A program made the translations under genes and the position numbers. The notes beneath the pieces were generated by a model. That model worked only from the letters and a program-made list of their open reading frames with translations, was not told the DNA's origin and made no database searches. Of a stretch of DNA of 64,000 bases, positions 11,685 through 22,992 are shown piece after piece. Every line of letters starts with the position of its first letter. Position 1 is the stretch's first letter. Source of the DNA: Plicaturopsis crispa FD-325 SS-3 (taxonomy: Eukaryota > Basidiomycota > Agaricomycetes > Amylocorticiales > Amylocorticiaceae); NCBI GenBank assembly GCA_000827205.1, contig KN832561.1, positions 691,446-755,445 on the forward strand, in the 5' to 3' direction.

Positions 11685-13332
11685 TCAGCTGATATCCATA
11701 GCCTCGGCGGGGTCGTCAGAGCCAAACAGCTCTGCATCGGCTTCAGCACCGTCGCCGTCGTTGCCAACAGCATCTTGGTCTGTATCCGCATCGTCCATCG
11801 CAATGCCCGCTTTCTTCATCCTCTGCTTCTCTTTGATTTCGTCCCGCTGAGCCATCTTCATATCGAGATCGGCGGAGAGCTTCTTCAGCGCATCCTCGAA
11901 CCGTTTCTGTAGTACGAGATCAATAAGCAGTGAGCTATGTGCATAGCGATTGTAATACCCACCCTGATGAGCGGATTTGCGGAGCTCGCAATCTCGTTGC
12001 CCTTCTTCGCAACAGCGGCCTCTAGATCTCGAATCTCCTCGTTCAGCAGCTTTCTTGCCTGTACTTCCTCGTCGTCGTCATCTTCATCGTCTTCACTGTC
12101 CTCTTCCTCCTCCTCCTCCTCTTCGTCGTCTCCTTCCTCGCCTTCCTCATCGTCATCGCCGAGCGCCAAGTCTAACTCAGCCGCAAGATCTTCGTCGATA
12201 TCATCGTCACCCTCCTCCTCTTCCTCGTCGCCTTCCTCGGCATCAGGTTCTCCAACGTCACCGCTTGGTGTAGGAGCGTCTCCCATATCGGAGCCAATGA
12301 AAGGTGTGGGTGCGTCTTGAGGCTCCTCTTGTTCCAAAAACTCAGAATCGGATAGGTCAGGGTTAACGTTGTCGAGGATATCTTCAGGAAAGAGTTAGCA
12401 AAGACCGAGAACCACTGAACGAACAATTTACCGTATTTGACCTCGGTAGCCATTGCGTCTTCTTCCAAAAGTCGGTCTACCTCTTGCTCGACACTTTCGA
12501 TGGTCTAAATCCCAAAAATTAGCGTGACATAATGTAATGGTGCCACTAAACTTACACGTCTGTTGACTCTCTTGCGAAACCTGCGCTTTCTCACATGGTG
12601 CAGAGGGGGAGTGATTCCATGCGGCCATATAAACTCGTCAATATTGAAGTTCTTGCGACTCGTTATGCTCTCGTCATTTTCGATGCGGTTCTCGACAACA
12701 AGCATCTGACAGATGTCTGCGGTCTTGAACATCTGCTTGTTATCCAGCGTCTTCTGCGACTCCACGATGCATGGTAGATCCACCAGCTTGGAGGAGTATG
12801 TGGAATTGCCGATGTGGAAGACAGCACGTCGCGAATCTACACGCCATAGAGGATAAACATCGCAACTAGGACAGAACGATGCAGCATACCCACCCTTGAA
12901 TTTGAACCAAACGTCGTTACTCACTTCTCTCGACGCGACCATTTTTCGCAGCCGTTCGCAGTCTTCACCGGGGGGCATGCGCAATATGAACTGCTCCTCG
13001 AATAGCAACTCATCGTCGTCCGAGTCGAGTTCACGGTCATATTGACCCAGAAATGACATTCCCGGCGCCTGCGCTGCAGCCTTGTCACTCAGCTTGAGCT
13101 TGAGCTTTGGCTGGGGCCTCTGGCGCAGCGTAGATGAGCGCGTTGCCCGCCCGGTTTCGGGCTCGGTGGAATCGCGTAGGGCGGCCATGGCGTTCTCACC
13201 AGCCACCGTTCGAGACGGCTTGCGGAGGGAGTAGAATTTGTTCGGAGGCGTAGCTTCATGGAGGGTAGATGGACCAGCCTGAGGCTGCTCTTCGACGTCG
13301 TCTACTACGATGAGGTCCTGGTCGTCCGACAT
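11685..13332 (-). CDS. taf7: Transcription initiation factor TFIID subunit 7
   Basis: TAF7 is a TFIID component that contacts TAF1 and restrains its activity before transcription starts. The TAFII55 N-terminal domain is clear: LFEEQFILRMPPGEDCERLR, NDVWFKF, AVFHIGNSTYSSKLVDLPCI and MFKTADICQMLVV. A 3n intron at about 12897-12839 lacks a stop codon and could be mistaken for coding sequence; splicing joins FKFK to DSRR. After a short conserved zone the C-terminal half is extremely acidic (long E/D runs around 12065-12235), then ends in a basic helix (KRFEDALKKLS) and AEAMDIS. The length is about 440 residues. The E/D tract is encoded by GAA/GAG/GAC triplet runs and is probably length-variable between strains. 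Confidence 0.92.
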
Positions 13333-13709
13333 GGGTAGATAAAGAAATTGAAGACTAGTGCGCGTTCGCGTTCAATAAAGTGTAAAGTATTTAGCCCCTA
13401 TGTGAACCACTTCTGAAGTCAAGCTGAAGGACATCGGAAACAGAGCGTTGGCATTGCTTTGGCATACTAAAAATTGGTGACTGGATGTACATTAGATCCT
13501 ATAGTAGACATTATTTATAAGGTTCCAAGAAGGGCATGTAAGTAGGGAGATAAATTGCAGGGTAGAGTGTCTGTGGAGCGGTGGGTAACATGCATGATTG
13601 GGAACAACAGTAGATGGAAAGTGGCAGTGGGACGTGAAGCAGAAAAAATGGTGGAACAATGAGGAGGAATGAGCGAGATTAGACGAGGGGATGCTTCAGG
13701 CGGATTGCT
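13333..13709. other. TAF7 promoter and J-protein 3' flank
   Basis: These 377 bases lie between the TAF7 start and the stop of the next minus-strand gene. The tract is A/T-richer than its surroundings and no gene is visible. Confidence 0.45.
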
Positions 13710-15612
13710 TCATGCCTTGCCTCGGCCGCGCCCTTTGCCACGGCCTCGTCCTCGACCACGGCCTCTAGAGAAATTCTGTTGCGGTTTTGTTTGTTGTTGC
13801 GGCTGCGGGGACGGCTGTCCTCTTGACGAGGATTCGCTCTCCGTCTCAACCGTAACCGTCGGTGTCTTCTTCGTCTTGCCGCTTGCCTTTCCTTTCGCGT
13901 CAGCACGCTCCCAATCCCCCTGGCCACCAACTTCAGGCGAGCGCGGCGGCGTGAACCCCCCAAAGCTCATCAGGAGGTTGACAATCTCATCGTACTTTTC
14001 CTCCGCGTCGGCGGCCTTGCTACGAAGTAGCTCCGCGCGCCCATGTGCCGACGTGACCCACGACCACGCGTCTGCGACATCGTTTCCGCGTGTGAGCTCC
14101 TTGTTTAACACAGTCCACAAAACTTCCGGCTCCCGGGACTCAAGCGCGAGGAAAATCGGCGTTTTCGCGGGTGGCGGCGGCGCGTCATATATGGCTGCGT
14201 ACTCCTCCTCGGCTGGCGAGTAAGCCGAAAGGAAATACTTGATGACTGGCAGATGGCCTTTCTGCAACGCAAGGTGGAAGGCAGTGTATCCTTTAGAGTC
14301 GCGTTCCTCAGGTTCCGCACCTACAGAGTCAAGTAAGCCCCCATTTTTCTTAGTGGTAGTGTTGAAACATACTGTGTGCGTCCAGCCATTCCACGAGATC
14401 AGCGTCACCAGACCGTGCGGCAATATGTAGCAAGGTCTCCTGGGGGTCTGCAGGAGGCTTTGACAAAAAAGCTTCGCAGCCAGGTCGCGCCTCGCCTCCT
14501 GCAGCATCGACGGAATCTTCCCAGACACCCTTGCGGACCTTCGCAGCATCCCCAGCCCGCGCCGCCGCGAAGACATCCGAGCGCAGGGTCTGCACGCGTT
14601 GCTGCTGGGCACGAGCAGTTTCCGCGGCCTTTTGCTTCATTTGCGCGTCCTTAGCCTTCTTGCCTTCCGCTTTCTTCGAGCGGCGTTCTTTGGCCTGTCG
14701 GCGCTCTGACGAGGGCGAGTGAGTAAGATTGTGGAAGTAAGAAGTGCTAACTGAATGTACCGATTTCACGCTCCTTCTCAAGACGGACTTTGCGCTCCGC
14801 ATCTTCGCGCTTTCGTCGCTCTTCGGCGGCGTCCAGCTCCTCGCGTCTGCGACGCATGCGTGCTTCGTACTCTTCCGGAGTCTCAGGGGTGGGGGGTCGG
14901 AATGCGCCGCGCTCAAAGGTCATGGAAGGCCCAGGGGTGTGTGTCCAGCCATCTGCGCACTATTAGCGACGCAAGACATTTTGCATATCGTGATCCTTAC
15001 TTCGATTAGGGCCACGGGCATGAGCATGAGCATGTGCGCGTGCACGGCCCCTGAGGAGCTCGTCGAAAAGAAACCTGAATGAAAATATTAGGCTCCTATG
15101 AATCTACGACAACAGGAGGGCAGGGCGGCGTACATGTAGAAATCCATATCTTCATATTCGGAATCTTCGTCGTCGTCGTACTCGTCGTAGTCATCATAGT
15201 CGTCGATATCATCGGCATCAGGCTCGTGGAAGGAGAAGCCAAATGGAGAGCGACCGAAAGACGAGCCGCCACCGCCGCTTCGCGGTGGCGGCCTGTCGAG
15301 GTGCTTCAGGAGAGTGTTGTAGGCCTCGCTCACGCGCTGGAACTGAGCAGTAGCATCTGGGTTGTTTGGGTTTTTATCCGGGTGTGTGCGCAGTGCGATC
15401 TATAGTGAACGACGGTGTAAACTCCAAGGACATGCGGAAGTGGCAGACCCCCGCTCACCTGTTTATATGTAGTCTTCACGATCTCGAGCGATGAGCCCTG
15501 CGTGGACGTGCGTGAGCAATATGGCAAATAATCAACAGGGCATCCAATATACCTGTTCGAGACCGAGGACCTCGTACGCCTCATTTACAGAGGAGTGTCT
15601 ATGGGGGAACAT
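13710..15612 (-). CDS. J-domain protein with ankyrin repeats and RG-rich tail
   Basis: The start MFPHRHSSVNEAYEVLGLEQ begins a DnaJ domain interrupted by two introns. Joined, it runs GSSLEIVKTTYKQ, IALRTHPDKN (the HPD motif that stimulates Hsp70 ATPase, near 15385) and RVSEAYNTLL. A glycine/aspartate linker follows, with an acidic DDYDEYDDDEDSEYED run, then a charged coiled-coil-like segment rich in K/E/R/A (about 14900-14600). Ankyrin-like repeats come next (LLHIAARSGDADLVEWLDAH; GYTAFHLALQKGHLPVIKYF; TPIFLALESREPEVLWTVLN). The C-terminus is an arginine/glycine run typical of RNA-binding tails. The length is about 520 residues. The cellular role is not known to me; an Hsp70 co-chaperone is the safe reading. 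The start lies 163 bp from divergent BCS1. Confidence 0.85.
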
Positions 15613-15774
15613 GGTGGAGGGAGGAGAAGAGCAAATTGCCACCAAAAAAACCGACGCGCCTGACGCGCTGCTCGTCGCGCTCCTTTCGTTCTTACCGTTT
15701 CCTTTGCTAGTTGCTATTCGCAAAACAGGTAGCCATTTTCTCTAAGGGCGGGCATTTCGGTAGCTAACTTGTAC

Positions 15775-17452
15775 ATGAAAAGCATGGACCCATCCTTGGG
15801 TAGCCAGGTCCTCAACAATGCGGTACCACCCTTACCACCAGTCACTCCAATCCCGGAGGCACAGCGAACGTCACTTCTCGCGGGCCTCGTTGGCGACAAG
15901 TGCGTCCCAAATACTCTATGCGGATACCGAATCGCTGAATATTACTATTTAAGCGCAGCCCCTACTTCCAAGCCGGTTTCGGTCTTATGGTACGGCATAA
16001 CAATACATCTCTGTGTTTTGTGCTCACTATTTATACAGGGAGTGGGGGTAGGCCTGACCGCCATGCGCCAGGGCCTCATGCTCGGAATGACTACCCTCCG
16101 CCGGAGGATGCTAGTCACGCTCGAGATCAACAACAAAGACCGTGCATATGAGTGGTTTCTCACTTGGATGGCCCACCAGGCAGCGACAGCCGCGAAAAAG
16201 CCCAGCCGTTCCACCCCCTGGATGCGCAGCCACCAGCTGAGCGTAGAGACCGCGTTCGAACAGCGCAATAACGGCAGCTCGAGCGTGCTGTTCAATCTCG
16301 TCGCGGGCCCGGGGACCCATTGGTTCAAGTACCGCGGCGCGTGGATGCAAGTATGCGTCATGAAACTTCTGCCATCGCAGACGGGCCTTACTTACGCGTC
16401 CGCCAGGTTAAACGCGAACGCGAAACACGGTCAATGCAGCTAATGTCCGGCGTCCCGTGGGAGACAGTTACATTGACGACGCTCTCGCGTGACCGTGCGC
16501 TCTTCCCGCCCTTACTGTCTGAAGCGCGTGATCTCGCAATGCGTGGGCAGGAGGGCAAGCTTGTCATCCACACCGCGTGGGGTACAGAGTGGCGTCCATT
16601 TGGCCAGCCGCGGCGGAAACGACCCCTGGGCAGTGTCGTGCTAGCTCCTGGCGTCCGAGAAAAGATCGAGACCGACGTAAAAGCGTTCTTAGCTAGAAGA
16701 GCATGGTACGCGGATCGCGGTTGGTGTCCCCTCACTCCTTACTGACAAGTTATCTATCCGCTGATTTACTCCCAATAGGTATACCATATCGGAGAGGTTA
16801 CCTTTTGCACGGCCCTCCTGGCTCCGGGAAATCGTCGTTTATCCAAGCTCTCGCAGGCTCGCTTTCATATGACATTTGTCTGCTCAATCTCTCCGAGCGT
16901 GGGCTGGCGGATGATAAACTGAATCATCTACTATCCAATGCGCCCGAGCGTAGCTTTGTGCTCATCGAGGATGTTGACGCTGCCTTCAACAAGCGTGTCC
17001 AGACATCTGAAGACGGGTAAATAATAAACAAAATTATCCTCGACCCAGTGCTAATTTCCTCGTCCAGATACCAATCCTCGGTTACGTTCTCTGGATTTCT
17101 AAATGCTCTGGACGGTGTCGCGTCGGGAGAGGAGCGAATCATCTTCATGACCACGAACCACGTTTCTGCACTGGATCCCGCACTCATTCGTCCTGGACGA
17201 GTCGATCTCGCTGAGCTCATTGACGATGCCACACCGGAGCAAGCACGGACGCTCTTCACCCGCTTCTATGGGGGTGACGACGGGGATGCTCAAGCGGATG
17301 CACTTGGCCAGGAACTGGAACAGCTGTTGACTGAGGAGCTGGCGCGTGGCGTGCGACTCAGTATGGCTGCACTACAAGGACTGTTTATCAGGAATGGTGC
17401 AGCGGAGGCAGTCGCAGAATGTCGCGCACTGCTCGAGGCCAAACGGACATGA
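15775..17452 (+). CDS. bcs1: BCS1-type mitochondrial AAA ATPase
   Basis: BCS1 is an inner-membrane AAA protein that moves the folded Rieske iron-sulfur protein across the membrane during complex III assembly. The N-terminus is pieced from exons ending at 15899, then 15959-15989 and from 16039. This yields [12 protein letters not shown] joined to [12 protein letters not shown], the usual membrane anchor, followed by [10 protein letters not shown]. The AAA core has Walker [10 protein letters not shown], Walker [12 protein letters not shown], and [20 protein letters not shown] with the arginine finger region. The two short N-terminal introns lack in-frame stops, which makes an unspliced reading look falsely open. 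Translation can start at 15775 (MKSMDP) or 15784 (MDPSLG). The length is about 470 residues. It converges on BUD23 with only 77 bp between stops. Confidence 0.93.
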
Positions 17453-17529
17453 CATAGATTAACAAGTAGGATACAGTACATATAAGTTTCTGCTGGGTAA
17501 TGTGCAGCGGGTACCACTGGATATGAGGT

Positions 17530-18646
17530 TCAAAATACGGGCCTCCGTTGTCTCCCCGTGAATTTTGAGTCTTTTGGTACACTTTCCTTTCCTCGTTGGC
17601 GATACAGCTGGTCAAATTATGGTCAGTGACGAAAACGGGATGTCCGTGGGGATATATCACACACCTCTTTCTTTTTCAATATCCAGTCTTTACCCTTCAC
17701 GGTTTTCCTCTTCCCGCTCCGGTCGCGCGTTCTCTCCCTCTCCCTCCGACGCTCGAACTTGACCTCGTCTTCATCTACCGCCTCCCCATCTAAACCCTTC
17801 GGCACCTGGCTCGCCCCTCCACCACCCCCGCCCACAAACAGACATAAAAATACTTTACGAGCCTTTTTGGAATTAGGGTAGTCGACGACGATACCTCCGC
17901 CGAACCCTGCACGTTGTGCAGACTGCGTAACGAGCTGGATTTGGTCGTCCGTGCTAGGATAGAATTGGAAAATTGCGCGAGAGGGATTTCGTAATGCTGA
18001 ATGCAGGGTTGTAAAAAATCGGCTCAGGCGGTGCGGGGGAGATGATGTCGGATGCGATGTCTCGGCGTTTAACAGCCATTGTAGGACGGATATGCTACGA
18101 TGTGCGTTAGCTTGGATTTACGGAGATAAGGAGGCTGGCAAACCTGATTGCACCGTCAAAACTACCTGGACGGAAGCCGAAGCCCTGCCCAATATCGTGC
18201 AGGAATAAATCGCCCTCGACCTCCCGTTCTAGGGCAACCTCTTCGACGACAATTAAAATCACAAGCACCGTGAAAATGCATTTGTACGTACCCAGCATAC
18301 TAGGCGCAATGTCTACGCCTGCCCATATGTATCCTTCCTCGTCTAATATCTCCCCAGACAGGCCTGATCCACAACCGATGTCGAGGAGGAAGGCAGGCTC
18401 GTCCGGGGGCAGGTTCAGCAGCTCAAGGGCGCGATGAGTCATGTCTGCCTGAATTTGCTGATTCCGAGTGCTATGTAAGACGGTCGGTTTGAGATTGCAA
18501 GACGATGACATGGAATAGGGCACTTTTTGGTATATTTCTTGGCCTCGGTATCTCCATAGTACTATTATCGGGATTAGATGGATAGTAAAGCCATTAGACA
18601 GAGGACATACGATTTCTGGGGGAGCCTGAAGCTCTGGGCGCGACAT
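17530..18646 (-). CDS. bud23: 18S rRNA (guanine-N7)-methyltransferase BUD23
   Basis: BUD23 methylates one guanine of 18S rRNA late in 40S maturation, working with TRM112. The start MSRPELQAPPEI is spliced to YYGDTEAKKYTKNTRNQQIQ, and the SAM-binding motif LLDIGCGSGLSGEIL follows. GVDIAPSML, DIGQGFGFRPGSFDGAI and a basic C-terminal tail that family members use for nucleolar targeting (ERRRERERTRDRSGKRKTVK, ending FTGRQRRPVF) complete the gene. The total is about 290 residues, the expected size. Intron edges at the N-terminus are fixed by family conservation (ATC/TAC; AA/C). Confidence 0.95.
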
Positions 18647-18823
18647 CTTGCAAAATGTGAAGGTGCTAGTGTGGTTTTAACGAAGATAGAGCTGCTAGAA
18701 AAATGTAAGTACACCGTGACCGTCCTGCAGACTTGCCAGTCGCAGTAAAGGGGCGTAGCCCCACGTGGCGCAGACCTTGGTACTGATACCGCGCTTGCTA
18801 TACTCGTGTTCTGTTCACCGACG

Positions 18824-19612
18824 ATGGCGACGAGCAGCAAACAATACAAAGCCATCGGCGAGGACCTTTGGAAAGGCCGTACAGATAAAATAGTGCGTCT
18901 ATAGTCTTACTTGTATCCTACGGCATATCTTGACATGAAATCCCACAGAATGCCGAGCTTTTCGCAATGACCTACGGCGCGCTCGTCGTCCAGCTCATCC
19001 AGGACTACGAGGACTACCCGGCGGTGAACACCCAGCTCGAGAAGATGGGCTACAGCATCGGCACGCGCCTCATCGAGGATTTTCTCGCGCGCTCCGGAGT
19101 TGCGCGATGTGCCGACTTTCGCGACGTCGGCGAGGTCGTCGCCAAGGTGCGACCGATCTACCCTTGTTAGCGTGTCTTGCTGAAGTGCGTTGTGTCGGAA
19201 GGTTGGATTCAAGTCATTCCTCGGTATTACGCCCGCCGTGACACACGCAGCGCCCCCGCCGCCGGCATCAGCGCCGAATCAGGCGACGACTGGTGCGGGC
19301 GCAGGATCGTCGTTTACACTCACACTGGACGACAATCCGCTGGCAGAGTTCGTCGAGCTGCCTGAAGAGGCGCTTGAGGGCGGGTTGTGGTTCAGCAATG
19401 TCCTCTGTGGTGTCCTCAGAGGGTCACTGGAGATGGTCCGTCCAATCACCTTGCATAACACTGCGGCATCTGCTCATGACGCGAATGACTAGGTACAAAT
19501 GCAGGTGCAGGCCGAGTTCCTCTCGGACGTTTTGCGAGGGGACGAGAGCACGGAGATACGCGTGCGGCTGATAAAATACCTCGAAGAGGAGGTACCTGTG
19601 GGTGATGATTAG
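18824..19612 (+). CDS. bet3: TRAPP complex subunit BET3
   Basis: BET3 is a core subunit of the TRAPP tethering complex, the guanine-exchange factor for Ypt1/Rab1 at the Golgi. Exon 1 encodes [20 protein letters not shown]. Later exons give [40 protein letters not shown] then CADF, and GFKSFLGI. The cysteine in GVARC aligns with the conserved acylated Cys of BET3. [29 protein letters not shown] and the C-terminal [20 protein letters not shown] also match. A proline/alanine-rich loop (about 19250-19310) is longer than in yeast. The total is about 215 residues. It diverges from BUD23 (177 bp apart) and converges on the AP endonuclease. Confidence 0.95.
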
Positions 19613-19719
19613 ACGTTGGACTTATATATATGTGACCGTGTAAGATTAGCTGGTGTCATAATATCGGTATACCTGAAATAACTGGACTGAGATATAAGCA
19701 TACATGTGGTAGGCGCCAT

Positions 19720-21138
19720 TCAGAGCGCCCCCTCTATCTCTAATACGATGGGACAGTGGTCGGATGCACCGTAAATTTCGCTTCGAATCTCGCACATCTT
19801 CACGCGGTCGACGAGCCGCGCGCTGAGCACGACTGGAGACGAACAATAAGGTCAATGCTGTTGAGACCTGGACACACAGGGATGGGCTTGACGCACACAT
19901 ATCCAACCTCCATCCGATTCCCTTGCTACGGCAGTTGAAGCGGTATGAGAAGTACGTGTAATGTTGGTCCTCCGGATGCAGTTTCCGCCAAACATCGATA
20001 AATCCTGGGTTTGTTGACGAGGAAGTAGTCCCAGAACTGGTACTAGGGCCTGCCGCAGGGGGGTCGTTGGTTCCGCTAGATGACGAGGTATTGGAAGAGA
20101 ACTCTGGAGGTGGCGGTGAGTTCAAGATATTTCGAAACGAAGTCGTCTCGGGCTCCGTATACCCAGCCGTCTTATTCCAATTCTTCTTCGCGTTCGAGAG
20201 ATCTATTGCGTTTGTTGCGTCGTCGGTGCCCAAAAGCATGCAACAGATACGAGATGCCTACCAATTTCCGTAGGTGCGACATTGAGATCGCCAGTCCATA
20301 TGACGGGCTTCTTGGCGTCTAGGTCACGGATGTATTGCTCGAAATGGCGGTTCCACTCTTTCTTCACGTCCATGGTCTGAGCCCATATTGTTCAGTGACG
20401 CATTCCTTGAAATACATCACAAGGGTGAGTATACCTTCAGATTTTGTCCTGCATTGGGTACGTATGTCCCAACGACGTAACAGTTCACGAATTCCATTGT
20501 AGCGATCCGGCCATTCACAATTGACGGGTCGGGATGGCCTGGAAGCTCCTTGGAAATGGAAATGGGCTTATGTTTGGATAGGATAGCAGTCCCCGCTGTA
20601 CGGAGTGCGTTAGTTCAAACGTGGACGAGTTAAAGTAAACATACCAACAGTATCCTTTCTTGTCCGAGATACACCAACAGGCGTGCGGGAAGCGCTCTCT
20701 TAATGCAAGATCGACTGGCATGTTATTTACCTGTGGCCTGGTGAGGATATATGACGAGAGTAATGCAAGTGAATGACCTTCGTCTCTGTTAACACCAAGA
20801 TATCGGGGTCCTCTGCCTCGATGTAGTATTTGAATCCCTAGGTTTCGAGCTGCTATCAACACGCGTCCGTCACCACAGGCCACGCGAATACGGCACCTTT
20901 TTCTGACTCGCTGCCAGCCCACAAACATTCCAAGCCGCTAGCCTCAGAATACCCGGTGTCCGCGGCGGGAACGAGATCCTCGTGGGCAAGACTTTGTTAG
21001 TGGGCTGCCCGTTGGGTGCTATATCCGTCAATTCGTCCTGAGATGTCTTTGATTTCTTCGGCGCTTTGGACGATTCAGCCTCGTCGCCTGACGACTCGGA
21101 GGCTACGGCCTTGCGTTTAGCGACGCGTTTTGGAGGCA
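19720..21138 (-). CDS. AP endonuclease of the exonuclease III family (APEX1-like)
   Basis: This enzyme cuts DNA 5' of abasic sites in base-excision repair. The lysine-rich N-terminus (MPPKRVAKRKAV) resembles the nuclear tail of human APEX1. Catalytic landmarks in order are LAAWNVCGL (metal-binding Asn), LTETK (Glu), YVPNAG (Tyr), WTGDLNVAPTEID (Asp/Asn), RSKGIGWRLD (Asp) and GASDHCPI (Asp-His pair). A serine/proline-rich insert (about 20120-20010) lengthens one surface loop. The last intron (donor GTGCGT) joins WRLDM to FVLSARL. There is no C-terminal GRF zinc finger of the APN2/APEX2 type, which favours APEX1. The length is about 380 residues. Confidence 0.93.
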
Positions 21139-21626
21139 TTGTCGCGAGCAATCTTGGGGCGTGATTTGAGCGGTTTACAAGGTTTTTCCTGAGCAGAGAG
21201 CTGAGCAAAGAGAGCATATAACTGCGACGACAGAGTACTGCAACGGTGCGGCCACTGACAAGTCGCAGGTTTACCGAGTTGAAGTCCGAGTTGCAATAAA
21301 GGTCGAACCAGGAGATTGGCGGCCGGTGATTGCCGCACAAAAGTTGAACATGAGATCTAGTGCCCGATCTAAACCAGTTTCTTTCTTTCATTGTGCTTTC
21401 ACTGTCTTTGCTTTCACTCGTTTGCTTGCTTGCTCTTTGCTTTCTGTTCTGTCAAATACCGCAGTCTCTTATCGGTGAGCTCGATGAGATGCTACCTGCT
21501 TTGCAAAGCTCACGCTTTCTGCTACAGCCATATCTTATATTCGCTCGACGCAAGACTATACTCATTTACTCTCGTTCTACTGCACCACTCGCAAGGAGTC
21601 GCAGTCTATACTCAAATTGCATCTAC
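21139..21626. promoter_or_regulatory. Divergent promoter with pyrimidine-rich tract
   Basis: These 488 bases separate the AP-endonuclease and DUF7918 starts. About 21378-21470 is strongly C/T-rich on the plus strand, with repeated CTTTGCTTTC-like words. Such tracts are common just upstream of fungal transcription starts. Confidence 0.45.
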
Positions 21627-22805
21627 ATGCTCACACACCGCGGGTTCTCCGCATGGATTGTCTCGGGGGGTAGAGAGTTGCCCGAATATCTCGTCGCAGT
21701 AGACGAAGCGAAGCACCGTGTGCAATGTTGGGTGCCCAGTGAAGAGGGCAAGGTCCGTCGCGTCACAGCCGCTCACTATTGATCTAAACAACCCAGTAGA
21801 CATTCACTGTATACTGGCGCGACCACGGCAGCAAAGTCGATACGTGCTCATTTGTCACACTCGATGGTTTTGTCGTTCCCGGACGGTTTCTGTTCGGAAC
21901 GGGCGTCGGCAGTAGACAAGGCGTGCGCACGGGCCTGTCTACAGAACGGCCGTTCACATTTGCGCGTCTGGGTAGTGCGGAGAGCGCTGCACTTGGGGAC
22001 CCCAAGGCGGCCGGCATGATTACCCTGCGCATAAAGAGGATCGAGCGCACGGGCGACATGAGACGCCAGGATGAGCTGCCTAATATCCCAGAAGGCCCAC
22101 GGGGACGAAATCCGGACGAGCTGCATATTGCATATGGGCAGGAGGCACCGACCAGTCTTCGCCAGCCAAACACTTTCGCGTTCAAGCGGCTCGACGGCGG
22201 GCACTCGTATGTCACATTTGTTTTCCGGTACAGATCGCGAGGTGCGTATTGTAGTCCCCGTTTCGTTCGTCTGCATCGCTCACTCTGCGCCTCAACCCAG
22301 AGTTCCTCCTTGCGCAAGGAATAACGACGGAAGAGGAACCGCCTGCGCCGACGCCTCTTCGACCCCCCGTGCGCCGCACCTCAAGTGCCCCGCCTATACC
22401 CATACCTTCCACCGAGACGAAAACGCTTATGACGCCGAGCCCGAGCCCGAGTCCTAATAACAAATTGAACCTAAAGGTCCGTCTGTACCTCCGTTATATC
22501 TCGGTTCCTTGACAGAATGCATTCTGGGCACGCAGACATTGCCCGTGAAGTTCCACCCATACAAGAATTTGGGCAGGGCCCGAAAACCCGGTGGACCTCA
22601 TGCGCCACGCGTCGTCAGTCTTCGGACTTACACCCCTAGTCGTCCGGGGCAGCTTCCTGGGCAGGCCACAATGCGGTTCGACAACCCTACGCCACCGTCA
22701 TCGCAGACCGGGGAGCACCTGCCAGGGGAGGGAGAAACACCAACGGATGAATACATGGATCAGGAGGAGGATGAAAGGGACCCAAAGGATCGTGATGTGG
22801 GATAA
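21627..22805 (+). CDS. DUF7918-domain protein, function unknown
   Basis: The start MLTHRGFSAWIVSGGRELPE and the stretch SCWVPSEEGK-like (VQCWVPSEEGK) joined to TFTVYWRDHGSKVDTCSFVT match the family of Agaricomycete proteins now called DUF7918. VVPGRFLFGTG, STERPFTFARL, and GGHSYVTFVFRYRSR joined to EFLLAQGI also match. A proline/serine-rich linker follows (APTPLRPPVRRTSSAPP, PSPSPSP). The domain has no known activity, though the fold is probably all-beta. The C-terminal end is unsure: an acceptor near 22530 keeps an acidic frame open to 22805, while a nearer acceptor (about 22515) stops near 22550. The N-terminal 200 or so residues are secure. Confidence 0.75.
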
Positions 22806-22992
22806 GGGAATGCCCGGTGTTACTTATGTTTACTGCTTGTTATGTCTGCTTTGTTTGCTTTGTGGGTTGCTTTGTCGTTCTGCTTTCGTCGCTGGTCCCG
22901 TATGCTCCTGATGAATGTACCTATATAGCCCCAAATACATCACGTTGTACATGCCTCCCTTTGGTGGAATGGCCATGTGCTGCGCCTTGTTG

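Noticed and set aside
11937-12320. Serine-rich plus-strand open frame
   Set aside because: It is the complement of the acidic tract of TAF7 (GAA/GAC codons read backwards as TTC/TCG/TCC).
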